A stretch of 64,000 nucleotides of DNA from Bedellia somnulentella. Lineage: Eukaryota > Arthropoda > Insecta > Lepidoptera > Bedelliidae. Location: the NCBI GenBank assembly GCA_963576735.1, contig OY755177.1, positions 11,284,001 to 11,348,000 on the forward strand, read 5' to 3'. This document shows positions 42,588 to 54,115 of the stretch, in pieces. The position numbers and the translations under genes are program-made. How positions within the stretch are numbered: the stretch's first letter is position 1; each line of letters begins with the position of its first letter. The notes beneath the pieces are model-generated. The model searched no databases. It saw nothing but the letters and a program-made list of their open reading frames with translations, and had not been told where the DNA came from.

Positions 42588-45340
42588 ATGGAGGAACGGA
42601 ATCACAACTTCGATAAACTCTATAAATATATAGTGCTAGGTCTCAACAAAAATAATTGTCATCCGGCATTACCAATGAATAAGCTATTGTTTTTTCGTTT
42701 TATAACCAGTTCATTTTCTTTGTTTTCTTTTATTGTTTGCCTGATATATACTCTCCGCAGCGAGATTAATAATAACAATATGAAAAAAGCTGTGAAAGAC
42801 ATAGCCATGACCATATTAGTAGCTGTAATACTGATAAAATATATAGTTGTAACATTTTACCGTAATGAAGTTTTAGAACTTATCACAACTGTGAAAGAGG
42901 ATTATCAAAGGTTTACCCAATTACCGGAAGACGAAAAAATCATCGTAGTCGAATATATTCACAAAAGTGTTTTCGTTTGCCGCCTTTGGCTGCTCCTTAG
43001 TCTCACGACAGCGTTTTTATTTCCTATCAAAGCTGCAGCATTAATGTCTTATTATTATTATAATGGGGAGTTCCAATTGGTAATGATACTACCAGTGTCA
43101 CTACCAAAAGAGGTTGTTAACGAGCAGATATCATTTATCATAATAACAGTTACTCAAATTTGGTTTTGCTTGTTTGCTTGCTTTATATGTATGAGCTATG
43201 AACCACTGTGTCCCATACTCATATTACATTGTTGTGGAAAATTGAAAATTATAAGGCACAGGCTGATGAGTCTTCACTCAGAATTAAGGCTTGACACTCC
43301 AAATGACGCGCTATTAAAAGATACAATAATATTAATTCAAAAAGTGCAAACGTAAGCATAATGTACACGAAATAAATTTTAAAAATGTTCTTTACAGCAT
43401 AACAAAATATTTTATTAATTTCAGAACTGTCAAACAACTCAATAAAGTTTTTGGTGCTCAGTATGAAATTAATCTGAAAGCAACCACAATAGGAATACCG
43501 TTTTTATTTCTTCGAATTATTGTTGTAAGTATACAATTAATCCTGCTCTTTCTTTACGTTGTAATAGCTCAGTGGGTAGTACACCGCTTATCGAGCAGAC
43601 GACTAGTGTTCTAATAGTGGGTCGGGCCTACATTAATTTGTCTTTACTAAAGACATGTGTGTGGTTAATTTATCATGGTTATTAACGGTGAGGGCAAACA
43701 TCGTGAGGAAACCCACATGACTGAGTTGTACTTAGTCATGTGACAGTGTATTCGTACAAAACGGCCATAGTACTGCCCCTTATTACGTGAGTACACTGTC
43801 CGAGAAAAACGTGGGTACTCGAAACACAAGGTGACAATGTCACGTGATGTTCAGAAGAATTAGCTGCCAACCCTTTCCGGGATATTGGGCGTGAACGTTT
43901 GAGTTAGAGTTCCTAACTATGGATTGTTTTTCTTTTTAATTGTATGTATTTAATCGTAGGGTTTGAGAAGCAAAGAAGTCGATTTGGAACTTATATCCTT
44001 TTTTTTTGGATGTTTGGTACACGCAGCGTTACCCTGTTACTACAGTAATAAACTCATGGAAGAAGTAAGTCAAAATATCACTAACTTTGTCTAATAGTAA
44101 TTTACTTTGTATTTAGTTTTTTTCCGTTAAATCATCACAACCCATTATGGTTCCACTAGTGTAGGTTTACAGTCTTTAACAATGTCTGCTGTGATAGTAC
44201 CTGGGACCAGTAAAGCACATAATTACTTTTTTTCTTCCTAACCTCGTATTTTCTGGACATGGAATTCTTTAACCGTTAGACCAGGAATGATTCAAACAAC
44301 AATCAACTATACATACACGCACGGTTTTCCAAATAGAGGTAGCCAGAGCTTTGGAATTGGAAATTTTCCAGCCTCTTTTGGAAGTAGATTGGGGAGAAGT
44401 TGGTAGAAATAAAGTATCTTTAGTGATGGGACTCCAACGACATCGCCAAATAATCACTTATAAAGCCCAACACGGAGTCGCCTCAGATGCTGGAAGAAAT
44501 TCGGTGGTGCTATTAAGCAGACACAATACAACAGCAGCAGAGTTCCAATTTTATTGAAATTTCTTTCATTAATAGCCTGGCTACAACATTCATATATTTA
44601 CAATATGATAAATGATTCGATTTACTGAATTTATATAAAAAAATACATTTTCACGTGTCAGCAGAAATACTTTAATGGGCGCTCGTAAAACTAAGTGGTA
44701 AAGTAATAGAAAGGAATGTACAAAGCACCGGGTCTGTTAACTGTAAGTGAGATAGGCTTAGGGAAATGATATCAATGACACAGGTTAAACACGGCTACTA
44801 TAATACTAAAACAATAGGTGAACTACTAAAAATATATATTTACATCTTAGTCAGAGGCAGTCAGATTCGCCATGTATGACTGTGGTTGGGAGAACTGTAT
44901 GGGAGTTCAAGATAGAAAATTACTTGTAGTGATGATGATTGCGTCTCTGAGACCACTTAGCATTAAGAGGGTCTTTGGAACTGTATGCTTGGAAGCCTTG
45001 GCTGAGGTGAGATATATATTTTATATTAAATTTAATATCGCTGTTTCTATAACGCATTTATGATAAACTTATGAATAGCATACGCGATACAGCTTAGAGG
45101 AAAAGTTATGTGTTTTTTTAGATTATATAATCGATGATGAAAACATATATAAACATAATTTCAAGTAGACATTGCATAATGGCCCGTATACAATTGAGAT
45201 ATTTAAAGCATCCCAAACAAATCAGGCAGTATTTGATATTTATTTAAAACAAGATATATTGATTAATTAATATTTTGCTTTCTTTTTAGGTCTTTAATCA
45301 AGCATATGCATTATTTAGTTTGATAAACGTTTCTGAATAA
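42588..45340 (+). CDS. Odorant receptor OR-A2, intact, five exons, 391 codons
   Basis: Insect odorant receptor (7tm_6), a ligand-gated channel subunit that works with Orco in olfactory neuron dendrites; ligand unknown. Exons 42588-43351, 43425-43524, 43960-44064, 44851-45006 and 45290-45340 have GT...AG introns and join in frame without a stop. Start ATG 42588, stop TAA 45340; 391 residues is usual for moth ORs. Hydrophobic segments include FITSSFSLFSFIVCLIYTL and TILVAVILIKYIVVTFY. The loop has DYQRFTQLPEDEKIIVVEYI. The C-terminal signature is spread over exons 3-5: CLVHAALPCYYSNKLMEE, MYDCGWENC, DRKLLVVMMIASLRPLSIKR, VFNQAYALFSLI. Introns 2 and 3 contain SINEs. Upstream flank and gene are duplicated in OR-A1, which is dead, so A2 is the surviving copy. 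Expression is not shown by sequence. Confidence 0.9.
43557..43912 (+). mobile_element. SINE-T copy in OR-A2 intron 2
   Basis: A box TAATAGCTCAGTGGGTAG; the B box is degraded (GTTCTAATAGTGG); the body matches 40860-41235 closely; the tail is CTGCCAACCCTTTCCGGGAT and GGCGTGAACG. It is absent from the equivalent 74-bp intron of OR-A1 (34022-34095), so it arrived after the duplication. Confidence 0.85.
44325..44535 (-). mobile_element. Old SINE-C-like copy in OR-A2 intron 3
   Basis: GGTAGCCAGAGCTTTGGAAT, TTGGGGAGAAG, GTGATGGGACTCCAACGACA. Orthologous to 34252-34448. Confidence 0.78.
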
Positions 45341-45623
45341 CATACCGAATGGTAATCAAACAAATTTAGTCAAGGATGCACGCTTTAATATACATTAAGC
45401 TATTACCACGGACACTGGATTCTTTTGAAGATATGATAGTTATAAAAAAAATCAAGCAAGAATATGAACAATTCGATGCACTTTGTACTTCAAATATGTG
45501 GTTTATTGAATCGAAACCAAAAAAGAGGAACCAACAACAAAAGATTTAACTTGTGAAAAACTATATCATTTAATCATAATGTGCATGAATTTGAATGGAT
45601 TGAATCCTGGTCTACCACGAAAC

Positions 45624-45696
45624 GTAAGCATAATGTCTACGAAATCTATTTTTGAATTTTTTTTTAAAGCGTAACAAAATACTTTATTAATTTCAG
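45624..45696 (+). other. 73-nt intron-like block homologous to OR-A intron 1
   Basis: GTAAGCATAATGT...ACTTTATTAATTTCAG. Same length (73 nt) and clear similarity to OR-A2 intron 1 (43352-43424) and its OR-A1 equivalent (33849-33921), but at a different place in the protein. OR-B1 has no block here. It is flanked by AAAC on both sides. Confidence 0.8.
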
Positions 45697-45847
45697 AAAC
45701 TTTCGCTGGTTTTGTACTTTCATTTCATATAGGTCGTGACAAATGTGGGTAAAAATTTTCATCATCATACCAAAGAAAGATTTTATTGGAGCATTCAAAA
45801 AATTTTTTATGCTAATGATAAATCTTTCAACAAGTTACAAGTATTAG

Positions 45848-45963
45848 CTGTGTAGTGTCAGCTTAGAATAATTTTGCAAAAGTGGCTGAGGTATTTCTAA
45901 TACCTTAGCTCTGGCTACCTCTTTTGGGGATTTATAGCCGTGAGTATATGTATGTATGTATGT
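45848..45963 (+). mobile_element. SINE-C, internally deleted (116 bp), 11-bp target duplication
   Basis: ACAAGTATTAG at 45837-45847 and 45964-45974. It keeps the 5' CTGTGTAGTGTCAGCTTAG and the last roughly 90 bp, which fixes both ends of the family. Confidence 0.93.
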
Positions 45964-46134
45964 ACAAGTATTAGTTGCTTCTGACGTACTTCTGTTTGCC
46001 ATCTAGTACAAACTAAACTTATGCGAGTTATGAATGAACACTACAGTGAAACGGATTCCTTGCCACCAGAAGAAAAAGAAGTAGTTTTACAATACATCAA
46101 AAATCCTAAACAAATTGCAGAAATTGGCTTACTA

Positions 46135-47325
46135 GGGTGGCACTGAAAATTTCGGAAATCAAGGAACTGACACAAAATTACTATTTAAAAATGTATTCTC
46201 GAAATATTCTCCGCGAAATATGATACATTTTTATACGATCGAACCAATCATTGAAGCAACCAATGCATTCAGAAGTTGGGGTCTCCAAAATGGCCTTAAG
46301 GCGTGCACAGCTTCTTCAGGTGATAAAAATCTCTATCCACGCAATTTATTCTTTATTTTAGGGAAAGTATAGAAATCATTAGGGTTTTAAGTCGGATCTA
46401 TACGGCGGATGGGTCTTATAGTTCTATTTTTTCTAGCTCTGAAAACTCTTTTGTTCTGTACACAGTGTGAGAACTCGCATTGTCGTGATGAAGGGTCAAG
46501 CGGCACGGCAATCACCGTTCTCTTAACTTTGGTTGTTCAAAAATAAGATAAACCAAATAAAAATTGATCGTTTACGGAGTGTTGGAGTTTCTGAGTTTAG
46601 AAACGAGACGTGTGGCAAACAAATGCCAGCATATCATTCTGCATTAACCGTTCTTAGTCTCTCAAGAGGAATAGTCGTATCATGGCTGGTTTTGGCCACA
46701 TTTTTTTTTCCAGCACTCCACTAACGAACAATTTTTACTGGCTTGAACTTATTTTTGAACAACCAAACTCGTGACTGGTTTGGGGTCGTACGCCTTTATC
46801 CAGGGCTCGTCACCTGATGTACACGTATGTACGTCACAATGTTGTCTACATTTGAGGATCTTGCGTGGAATTCTTCGAGAGTTTTGGCGCACCAAGTAAC
46901 GCGATCTGCCTTTTGCTCTTCAAAGACAGTTATCCTGAAGAATATAGATTAGCTTGAATTTCGCGGAGTGTCATTTGTCGATCTTCCTCAATCGCCTTAC
47001 GCACAGAATCAACGTTTTCTTTGTTGACTGCAGTTTTTGGGCGACCTTGACGGGGATCATCACTGAGTTTGACACGTTCACGTTGAAATTTAGCACACCA
47101 GCGAAAAATTATGGTTTTGGATGGGGCTTCATTACCAAATGCATCATCCGGTCAACACACTGTTTTTGGGTTAAACCATTCATAGTCGAAAGTCATAATA
47201 AATCGTCGCTCTTGAAATTTCACAGTTTCACAAAACCTTTTGACAAGACCGAGCATCTTTTTTTCAATCAATTAATGGTATTCGATTTTTAAATTAGAGG
47301 GGTTTTTAATTATAAAGATTTTAAT
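46135..47325 (-). mobile_element. mariner transposon, decayed
   Basis: Inserted after TA (46133-46134), with terminus GGGTGGCACTGAAAATTTC. Minus-strand remnants: TFDYEWFNPKTV-like start, FRWCAKFQRERVKLSDDPRQ, GRPKTAVNKENVDSVRKAIE and EDRQMTLREIQANL (helix-turn-helix region), later scattered transposase blocks with many stops. The right end is eroded. Different family from the mariner at 9342. Confidence 0.82.
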
Positions 47326-47547
47326 ATATCAAGAACAGTGGATATATTCCATTCCCGATACTTATAGTACAGTTCTCGTATAATGACATTTAAAAGATCA
47401 ATATCAAGACAAAATCAATAATATTGATAGAATACTATTATTTAATAGAGTTCCAAACTGCTGAAGTGTTTCCAGTAACACTAGTTCGCCACTTGCAACA
47501 GCAAAATTTCGTCTTAATTTTCTCGATTCAGTACATATAAAGATAAA
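47326..47547. other. No gene recognised
   Basis: AT-rich flank between the mariner and a LINE 3' UTR. Confidence 0.4.
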
Positions 47548-47725
47548 GATAAAAAATATTTAAAAGAATAGTTCTCTGTTTTTTTAACGTCACACACTTG
47601 CGTATTAGTTTAATTTCTAACTAACTTCTTTACTCTCTAACTCTACCGACTCTACTTCGGATTCGGAAGGTGTATAGTTGCGAGAATGACCCGTAAGAAA
47701 CTCAGCATGAATACTCTAACCCTAA
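47548..47725 (-). mobile_element. LINE 3' UTR fragment
   Basis: ACTTCGGATTCGGAAGGTG, CCCGTAAGAAACTC and an ATAAAGATAAAGAT tail match the 3' UTR of the LINE at 39132-40360. No coding sequence. Confidence 0.75.
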
Positions 47726-47934
47726 CTTGATAGAATATTTAGGTATATTTGATCCAGAGTCAGCTAAGAATAGCACCTCCTGGAATATGTTCACGAATGA
47801 GGTTAAGGGTTTGTGACATAAGAGGCATCATAATTTTACTAATTATCTTGTCTTTCATCAGATCATCTTTCTTCTTCTAATGTGAAAAAATTCCTAATAT
47901 TTCATAAAAGTTATGACAAATTTGGTAATGGTAT

Positions 47935-48335
47935 ATTTGTATGGCTCATTAGAAGGCTCCGAGTCACCCAAAGGGCAATAGAGAGGGCTATGTTAGGAGT
48001 TTCACTACGCGATCGAATCCGCAACGAGGAGATCCGTAGGTAGAACCGGGGTCACTGACATAACCCGGAGAATTGCGAAACTGAAGTGGCAATGGGCAGG
48101 GCACATTGCACGCAGAACCGACGGCCGTTGGGACTCGAAGGTTCTGGAATGGCGGCCAAGTACCGGACGACGCAGTGTGTGTAGGCCTCCCACAAGGTGG
48201 ACCGACGACTTGGTCAAGATCGCGGGAAGCCGATGGATGGGGGCAGCACAGGACCGGTCGTTGTGGAGATCTTTGGGGGAGGCCTATGTCAAGCAGTGGA
48301 CGTCTATAGGCTGATGATGATGATGACATTTGTAT
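47935..48335 (+). mobile_element. LINE 3' fragment (QQW-type C-terminus, (GAT)n tail)
   Basis: RRLRVTQRAIERAMLGVSLR then RDRIRNEEIRR, a frameshift, WAGHIAR-type sequence, WRPSTGRRSV-like sequence, TRWTDDLVKI and RSLWRSLGEAYVKQW, spread over frames with a short deletion, then (GAT)n. It is the C-terminus of a common lepidopteran LINE. A shorter relative is at 63535-63760. Confidence 0.78.
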
Positions 48336-49189
48336 GGATATGGTTTATGTTAATATGGTATGTGTATATGATATGTTCAATTTGTATTTCAGTTTCGTGG
48401 ACGATATCAATTAAATGGTTTATATTTTGTAAGAGATCAGTGGCAAAGTAAATAAAGATACTGAGTGTCTTGATAAAGGTGCTTTAGGTAACTAAAGTAC
48501 TTACGAATTTCAAAGGACTAGCTGCCTCTTAAAATAAATAGTAACATCAGATACCCACTGGCCACTACTTTCTAAATTAGGATATCAATTTAAAATTTTA
48601 CCATATCATATCAAATTACATTTACACAAACTACACAAATACAATAAATTCAATAATTGACATAATAAGTGTTTTATTGGAAAGGATTGGATGCTGTTTA
48701 ATATATGGCCTGTGCGCCTTCACCATAACTTTAATGACTTTATGTGTGCTGGGCAGCTGAGGGTATAAGATGGGCAGCTGAGGGCCACCCCGCGGCAAAG
48801 GTGTGTGTACATAAGCTAAATGGGGTAGAGCGGAGAACGGAGCCCTACAAGTTAACCAAGTGGGAGACTTATACCATACAACGCACTCGCGCGCTCTTAG
48901 GGAGGCCTATGTCAGTGGCAGGCAAGGGAGGTTCTAATTAAGGGTTCTTCGACCTCGGCGGCAAGGTTGGTGACTGTAGTGGTATGTTCTTTAACCGCAA
49001 GCATGAATGGCCTCTGAAGCCTAAAGCTCTCAGGTGTACGGATCCTCGGGATCTGGGAGAACACTACGAGAGCGACTCGGTATCGGTGATATTCATCGGT
49101 ATATATCGATTAATATCGGATATATTCAGAATGAACGAGGCTTTGCTGTGTAAGTATTTGATATGATGGATGCTGATATATTAAGTATT
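48336..49189. other. No gene recognised; scrap of a LINE 3' end
   Basis: 48690-48960 carries GGGCAGCTGAGGG twice (48755, 48772) and CTTAGGGAGGCCTATGTCAG, which resembles the S-L-G-E-A-Y-V end of the LINE above. 49075-49130 has repeated TCGGTAT/TATCGAT-like motifs. No ORF. Confidence 0.35.
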
Positions 49190-49530
49190 TTTCACCTACG
49201 GAATAGGTTTACCAAAAAGTTGTACATGACGTGGCGGAATGTGCGAAGCGCCCTTCTGCCGTAAGAGCATGGCTGCGCTTTTGGATGGATTAAACTCTAT
49301 CCGCCACTTTCTTAATCGAAATTCCCCGAGTTGTTTTACGGCTCACTGAAGGCAAATTCGTATATAGTTGTGATTAGGGTATTTTTTGTAAAGTAGTGGG
49401 TGGGTCGTCTGGAATAGTGATAACTCCAGCAAAGGTGTACGCGGAATGTCGTTAGTGAATATATTGAAAAAGAAAGGTGAGAGCGTCGAGCCTTGTGAGA
49501 CTCCCGCGTGTGTGGTGTTGAGAGTGAGTG
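49190..49530 (-). pseudogene. Jockey-like LINE RT fragment
   Basis: Minus strand: HAGVSQGSTLSPFFFNIFTN then NDIPRTP (G-V-P-Q-G-S-x-L-S-P block), then, out of frame and with the Y-A-D-D segment missing, LQ-AVKQLGEFRLRKWRIEF and NPSKSAAMLL. Short, frameshifted remnant. Confidence 0.72.
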
Positions 49531-49751
49531 TAGTCTACTCTGAAATATAATGGGTGCCCTTAGGAAGAATCATATATTGAATTTCAGAGTTAAAAACAAA
49601 TGAAAAGAAATAGCAGATATGTTTACAATAGTTTCCCATAGACTAATATGGGAAACTTTAAAAGGTGATCATTCCTCAATGGTAATTGGTAACATTTATT
49701 CAAATAATCTCTCCGTCACAACTTGGTCCTTGATGCCTTAGTTAGACCGTC
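49531..49751. other. No gene recognised
   Basis: AT-rich flank. Confidence 0.35.
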
Positions 49752-50290
49752 ATGCTAAGTTTGGTTGAGGTCAAATATACCTTTAAGAGGAGTTACGTTA
49801 CATGCGAAATACAAAAGTCGGGGGTAAATGGAGCTTCGCTTTCTACGCTCGTTTCGCTCCAAAATATGAGAGATGAATACGTAAAGAAATTGGATGATAG
49901 ATTAAGTTGCGTGGAGATGTCGGATGAAATAGAAAAAACATCAGATGTGCAGTATACAATGGTTGAATGTGCGACGGAAGTATGTGGAATGTGTGAAAAG
50001 AAAAGTAGACCAAAAACATGTTGGTGAGATAAAGATGTGGAGGAGATAGTTGGAGATAAGAAGAAATCATGGTTAGATTTACAAGTGATCACAACTAGTA
50101 AACGGAAGGATGCGAGAGTAACTAATGTTATAGTACAGAATAGTGAAAATAAATATTAGAAATATAAGAAAAAAAACCTGATCTGCAAAAATGACGAGAC
50201 AGGAAGCTCACTGATAATTTCCAGTAAAACCGAAAGTGGTTCCGGAATTTTATCCGGAAAGAAAAGGGAGTTTCTCGAATTTTATTAAGT

Positions 50291-51191
50291 ACTAGTGGAT
50301 CGGCCAAACTTCGCACGGGTAGCGTTGGTTTTTAATATCCGAGGTTTCTTCAATCACTGCTCAAGCTTTGCGAAATTTAGCGCAATAATTGCGATTTAGC
50401 ACTCCTGAACAGTGTATATTTGGGATTTGGAATAAGCTTTAATGAACGGTTCAGTATCTCCGTTATTAAGCAAATTTGCAGGTTGAGTTGAAGTTCAGTA
50501 AAATGCTATAATAAATTTATATAAATCTAAAAAAGAAGCCATCCCGCGATGTAGGATGAAACTCCAGTAGTTGCATCCTACATCGCCATCTAGTATGTAA
50601 ATTAGTGTAAGGATTTGGTTTGGTCACGGGCGCGATGGCTTATTTCACGTATAATCTCGATGTTTCTCTACCGATTTCTGTGAATCTTTTTTTATTGAAT
50701 AGGTAATAATGAGGATGAGTGAGAGCATTATAAACGTAAGAGAATACAAATATAATCAGAATGCTTCGAACTGCTAAGCTATCTAAGTAACTAACTAAGA
50801 TAGACATATAATGTGGTGGAATATTTTTTAGACAATTTTATGTAGAATATTTCCGACATATGTGATTTCTATGTAACTTTAATTATTAAGACTGCAAACG
50901 CGACGGAAGCTTAAAAAATGAGTATCTTCTCCCGTTTTTCCACAATTCCCCTTCACTACTCTACTGAAAAGTATCCTTTAACCTGCCCAGGAGGATGAAG
51001 AATATTTGTGCCAAGGTTCTTTGAAATCCGTCTAGTAGTTTTTGTTTCCATAAAAACATACAAACCTACAGACAGACAGACAAAAATTTTAATGATTTCA
51101 TTTTTAGCATCAGTATCGATCACTAACCACCCCTAATAGTTATTTTGAAAATATATTTCATGTACAGAATTGACCTCTCTACAGATTTGTA
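50291..51191 (+). mobile_element. E element (Helitron-like), copy A
   Basis: Starts near ACTAGTGGATCGGCCAAACT and ends GACCTCTCTACAGATTTG. Contains CAGACAGACAGACAAA and GCATCAGTATCGATCACTAA. Non-coding. Aligns with 52431-53395 throughout. Helitron nature is inferred from the absence of inverted ends and from the resemblance to lepidopteran Helitrons. Confidence 0.75.
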
Positions 51192-51308
51192 AAGAAGAGA
51201 TGAACAGGATTAATTGACGACGGATGACAATGGTTTGAACCAAATATGGAATTACAATTTTGAGCGACTCATTGAAAAAGAGGATGCACCTTTTCCTTCG
51301 CCAATTGG

Positions 51309-51702
51309 CCTAGACGTCGTTTATACCCTTTTTATATTTTAAATCGATTAAGGACATAATACTAAACAACTTGGCCTATGGAATGCAAATCCAAAATATT
51401 GTAATTTTCAAAATAATTAATAAATAAAAATGTTACTGCCTAAATCAACCTGGGAAAGTATGGTGAGTTTCTTAGCCTACGCTAAAATAAAAAATAAACA
51501 TCTGGTCAAATCACAAGAGGTTTTTTTTTAATTTCAGCTGAGGCTAAGAACCTTGCTATACTTTCTCAGTTTGATCTGGGTACAACACTTTTTATGAATT
51601 AATTATTTTGAAAATTACAATATTTTAGATAAGCATTTCATACGCAAAGTTGTTTAGTCGATTTAAAGTATAAAAAGGTTATGTTTGAAAAGCGAGGTTA
51701 AG
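51309..51702. mobile_element. Foldback element with 9-bp target duplication (MULE-like)
   Basis: Arms of about 150-180 bp are imperfect reverse complements (for example CAAAATATTGTAATTTTCAAA at about 51392 and its inverse at about 51616; CCTTTTTATATTTTAAATCG outermost). GCCAATTGG flanks at 51300-51308 and 51703-51711, and the surrounding RTE sequence confirms the empty site. Long terminal inverted repeats with a 9-bp duplication suggest a Mutator/foldback type. Confidence 0.83.
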
Positions 51703-52096
51703 GCCAATTGGAATAATGTTGATTGGAACAAGCCGTTAGATAATTTGTATTTGTAGTATGGCGGAAATAATGTAGGCTATGAAACGTATAAAAGTAAGGA
51801 AACCGGCAGAGTATGGCACTATCGAAATTCTTGGTTGTATTTTTTATACCACATATATGCTGGTTTGAGTGGAAAGTACCACAAGATTGGTGCAAGGTAA
51901 TTAATGGTACCGGTAACTGTGCCTTAATATAAAGGAAAAGGGTCACACCAGGCGGCTAGAAACTACCGTGGAAATAGCCTTCTCAGTATTGTCGGTAAAT
52001 TGTATGCAGAGATATTGGTCGAAAATGTGATGAATGCTGATGACAAAATTTGGGATGTGTAGGCATCATTCAGAAAATAATATAATATTAATAAAT

Positions 52097-52327
52097 AACC
52101 GTGTAGTGTAGCACTACCCCGTTTCTACCGATGGGTGTAAGTAAGAGGCGACTAACGGTATTGGGGCTTTTAAGGGATATTTGGGCGATGCGGTTGGATA
52201 CCCATCACCAAAAACCTTTACTTAACCATTTTTTCCCCACTCAATTTTCCAAAAGTGGCTGAGGAATTTGTAATTCCTTAGCTCTGGTTACCCCTTCTAG
52301 GGATTTATAACCGTGAGTATATGTATG
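52097..52327 (+). mobile_element. SINE-C copy with 11-bp target duplication
   Basis: TATTAATAAAT at 52086-52096 and 52328-52338. Begins ACCGTGTAGTG, with a short internal deletion near the 5' end. Confidence 0.92.
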
Positions 52328-52430
52328 TATTAATAAATCATTTATTGCAGGCAACAAGGCCCTTTTAATATAAGGCGTCTCGTAAGAGTGCAGTTTTTCA
52401 TTTTAATATGAAAACAAGTATTTTATTACA

Positions 52431-53395
52431 AAACTAGTGGATCGGCCCAGCTTCGCGCGGGTAGCGTTATTTTTTAAATATCTTAGGTTTCTTTCTTCAG
52501 TCACTGCTCAAGCATTGTGAAAATTAGCGCAATGTTTTCAATTTATTAAATTTATAGCACTCCCTGAACAGTGTAGTTTGGTGATTTTGAATGCGCTTTT
52601 ATGAACGGTTCAGTATTTCCGTTTATTATCAAATTTTTAAATAAAACGCTATGAAGTATTTATAACAATCTAAAAAAGAAATCATTACAAATGTAGGATG
52701 CAATTACTGGCGCTATCTAGTATGTAATATGTAAATTAGTAACGATTTGGTTTTGGTCACGGGCGCGATGGCTTATTTCATGTATAATTTCAATGTTTCT
52801 CTACCGGTTTCTATGATTCTTTTTTTATTGAATAGGTAATAATGTTACCTTTTTAAATTAGAGATGCATTAGAGTATTATAAACGGAAGAGTAAACAAAT
52901 ATAATCAGAATGCTCCGAAGTGCTAAGCTATCAGGAGTTACACGTGTTATTGTGAGTCTACCATAAAAGATGGACATATACAGTTGCGAGAAATTTTTTA
53001 GACAATTTTATGAAGAATATTTCCGTCATACATGATTTCTATGTAAGTTTAACCATTAAGGCTGCACACGCGACGAAAGCTTAAAAAATGGAGTCAATTC
53101 TCCCGTTTTCCTCAAATTTCCCAAAATTCCCCTTCACTACTCTGCTGAAAAGTATACTATAACCTGCCCAGGAGTATGAAGAATAATTATGCCAAGTTTC
53201 GTAAAAATCCGTCGAGTATTTTTTGTTTCCATAAGGAACATACAAACCGACAGACAGACAGACAGACAAATTTTTTTCTGAATGCATTTTTGGCATCAGT
53301 ATCGATCACTAATCACGCCGTAGTTATTTTGAAAATATATTTCATGTACAGAATTGACCTCTCTACAGATTTATTATAAGTATAGATTGTGATAT
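52431..53395 (+). mobile_element. E element (Helitron-like), copy B
   Basis: The most complete copy: AACTAGTGGATCGGCCCAGC to CTCTACAGATTTATTATAAG. Used as reference for copies at 50291, 38247 and 39017. Confidence 0.8.
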
Positions 53396-53429
53396 TTTTA
53401 TTGTATTGTAAAGTAAACATGTTTCGATT

Positions 53430-54115
53430 AAGTATGGCATAAAATATCTGGCAAATGACCTCCACGGCTCCGATGACAGGCCATTTCTCTTTTCATGAAA
53501 TTTTCCACGACTTTTGCACAGAGATGTTGCTGTATCTCACGGAAAACGCGTTGGATTTCCGATTTGAGCTCAGGTATGGTTTCGGGTTTATTCGCATACA
53601 CCCCTGATTCTACAAAACCGCAAAAAAAGGAAATTGTACGGCGTTAAATCCTACCATTTTGGAGTCCAGATGACATCAAAATTTTGTGAGAACGATTTGC
53701 CGGCCTTGCCTTGGTCAATCAGCAAAGCTATTGATAGCTGAGTCTTGTACGCATGAAGGTGGAGGGAGGTCTTTAGTCAAAATTCCCTGCATAGTGCTTT
53801 GTAAAATTTAAAATTGTTGAGAACGACGCCGAATTGATGTTTTCGGGTTTTCAATGATACTCTCGTTTCCATCAGCAATTTTTTAAAGAGACTGACCAGT
53901 ACGTTGACGCAATAGATACGCATCATCCATAATCGACCTTCAATTCTTTCCACCAGTTTTTGAAATGTTGACGCATTAAGTGTTTGCAAAGTTTGCGAGC
54001 GGTTTCAGTGTAACTTTACCTTATTTTGTAATGAGCTCTCACAATTATAATACGTTGTTTTTAAAAAAAATCTATATAGAAGAAATTATATTCCAATTTT
54101 AAAAAGTGCACTCTT
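53430..54115 (-). pseudogene. Tc1/mariner-type transposase fragment
   Basis: Minus strand: FQKLVERIEGRLWMMRIYCV then LMETRVSLKTRKHQFGVVLN, and after a gap VWTPKW, FVESGVYANKPETIPELKSE, IQRVFREIQQHLCAKVVENF, SRGGHLPDIL. The S-P-D-L-T-P region with the last catalytic acidic residue is decayed (WDLTPCN-like). The pattern is a transposase C-terminus of the IS630/Tc1/mariner superfamily, diverged from both mariners in the window. Confidence 0.65.

Larger units (their letters stand above)
45433..46134 (+). pseudogene. Odorant receptor fragment OR-B2
   Basis: ATG at 45433 reads KIKQEYEQFDALCTSNMWFI and ESKPKKRN, then a one-base frameshift, LTCEKLYHLIIMCMNLNGLN, PGLPRN, and a 73-nt intron-like block (45624-45696). 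FRWFCTFISY follows, then, across a SINE, ASDVLLFAI and KLMRVMNEHYSETDSLPPEE, KEVVLQYIKNP. The last part aligns with the OR-A loop (TTVKEDYQRFTQLPEDEKIIV), which supports a receptor identity. The gene is cut at 46135 by a mariner; nothing beyond is recognisable. Frameshifts and stops make it a pseudogene. Confidence 0.7.
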
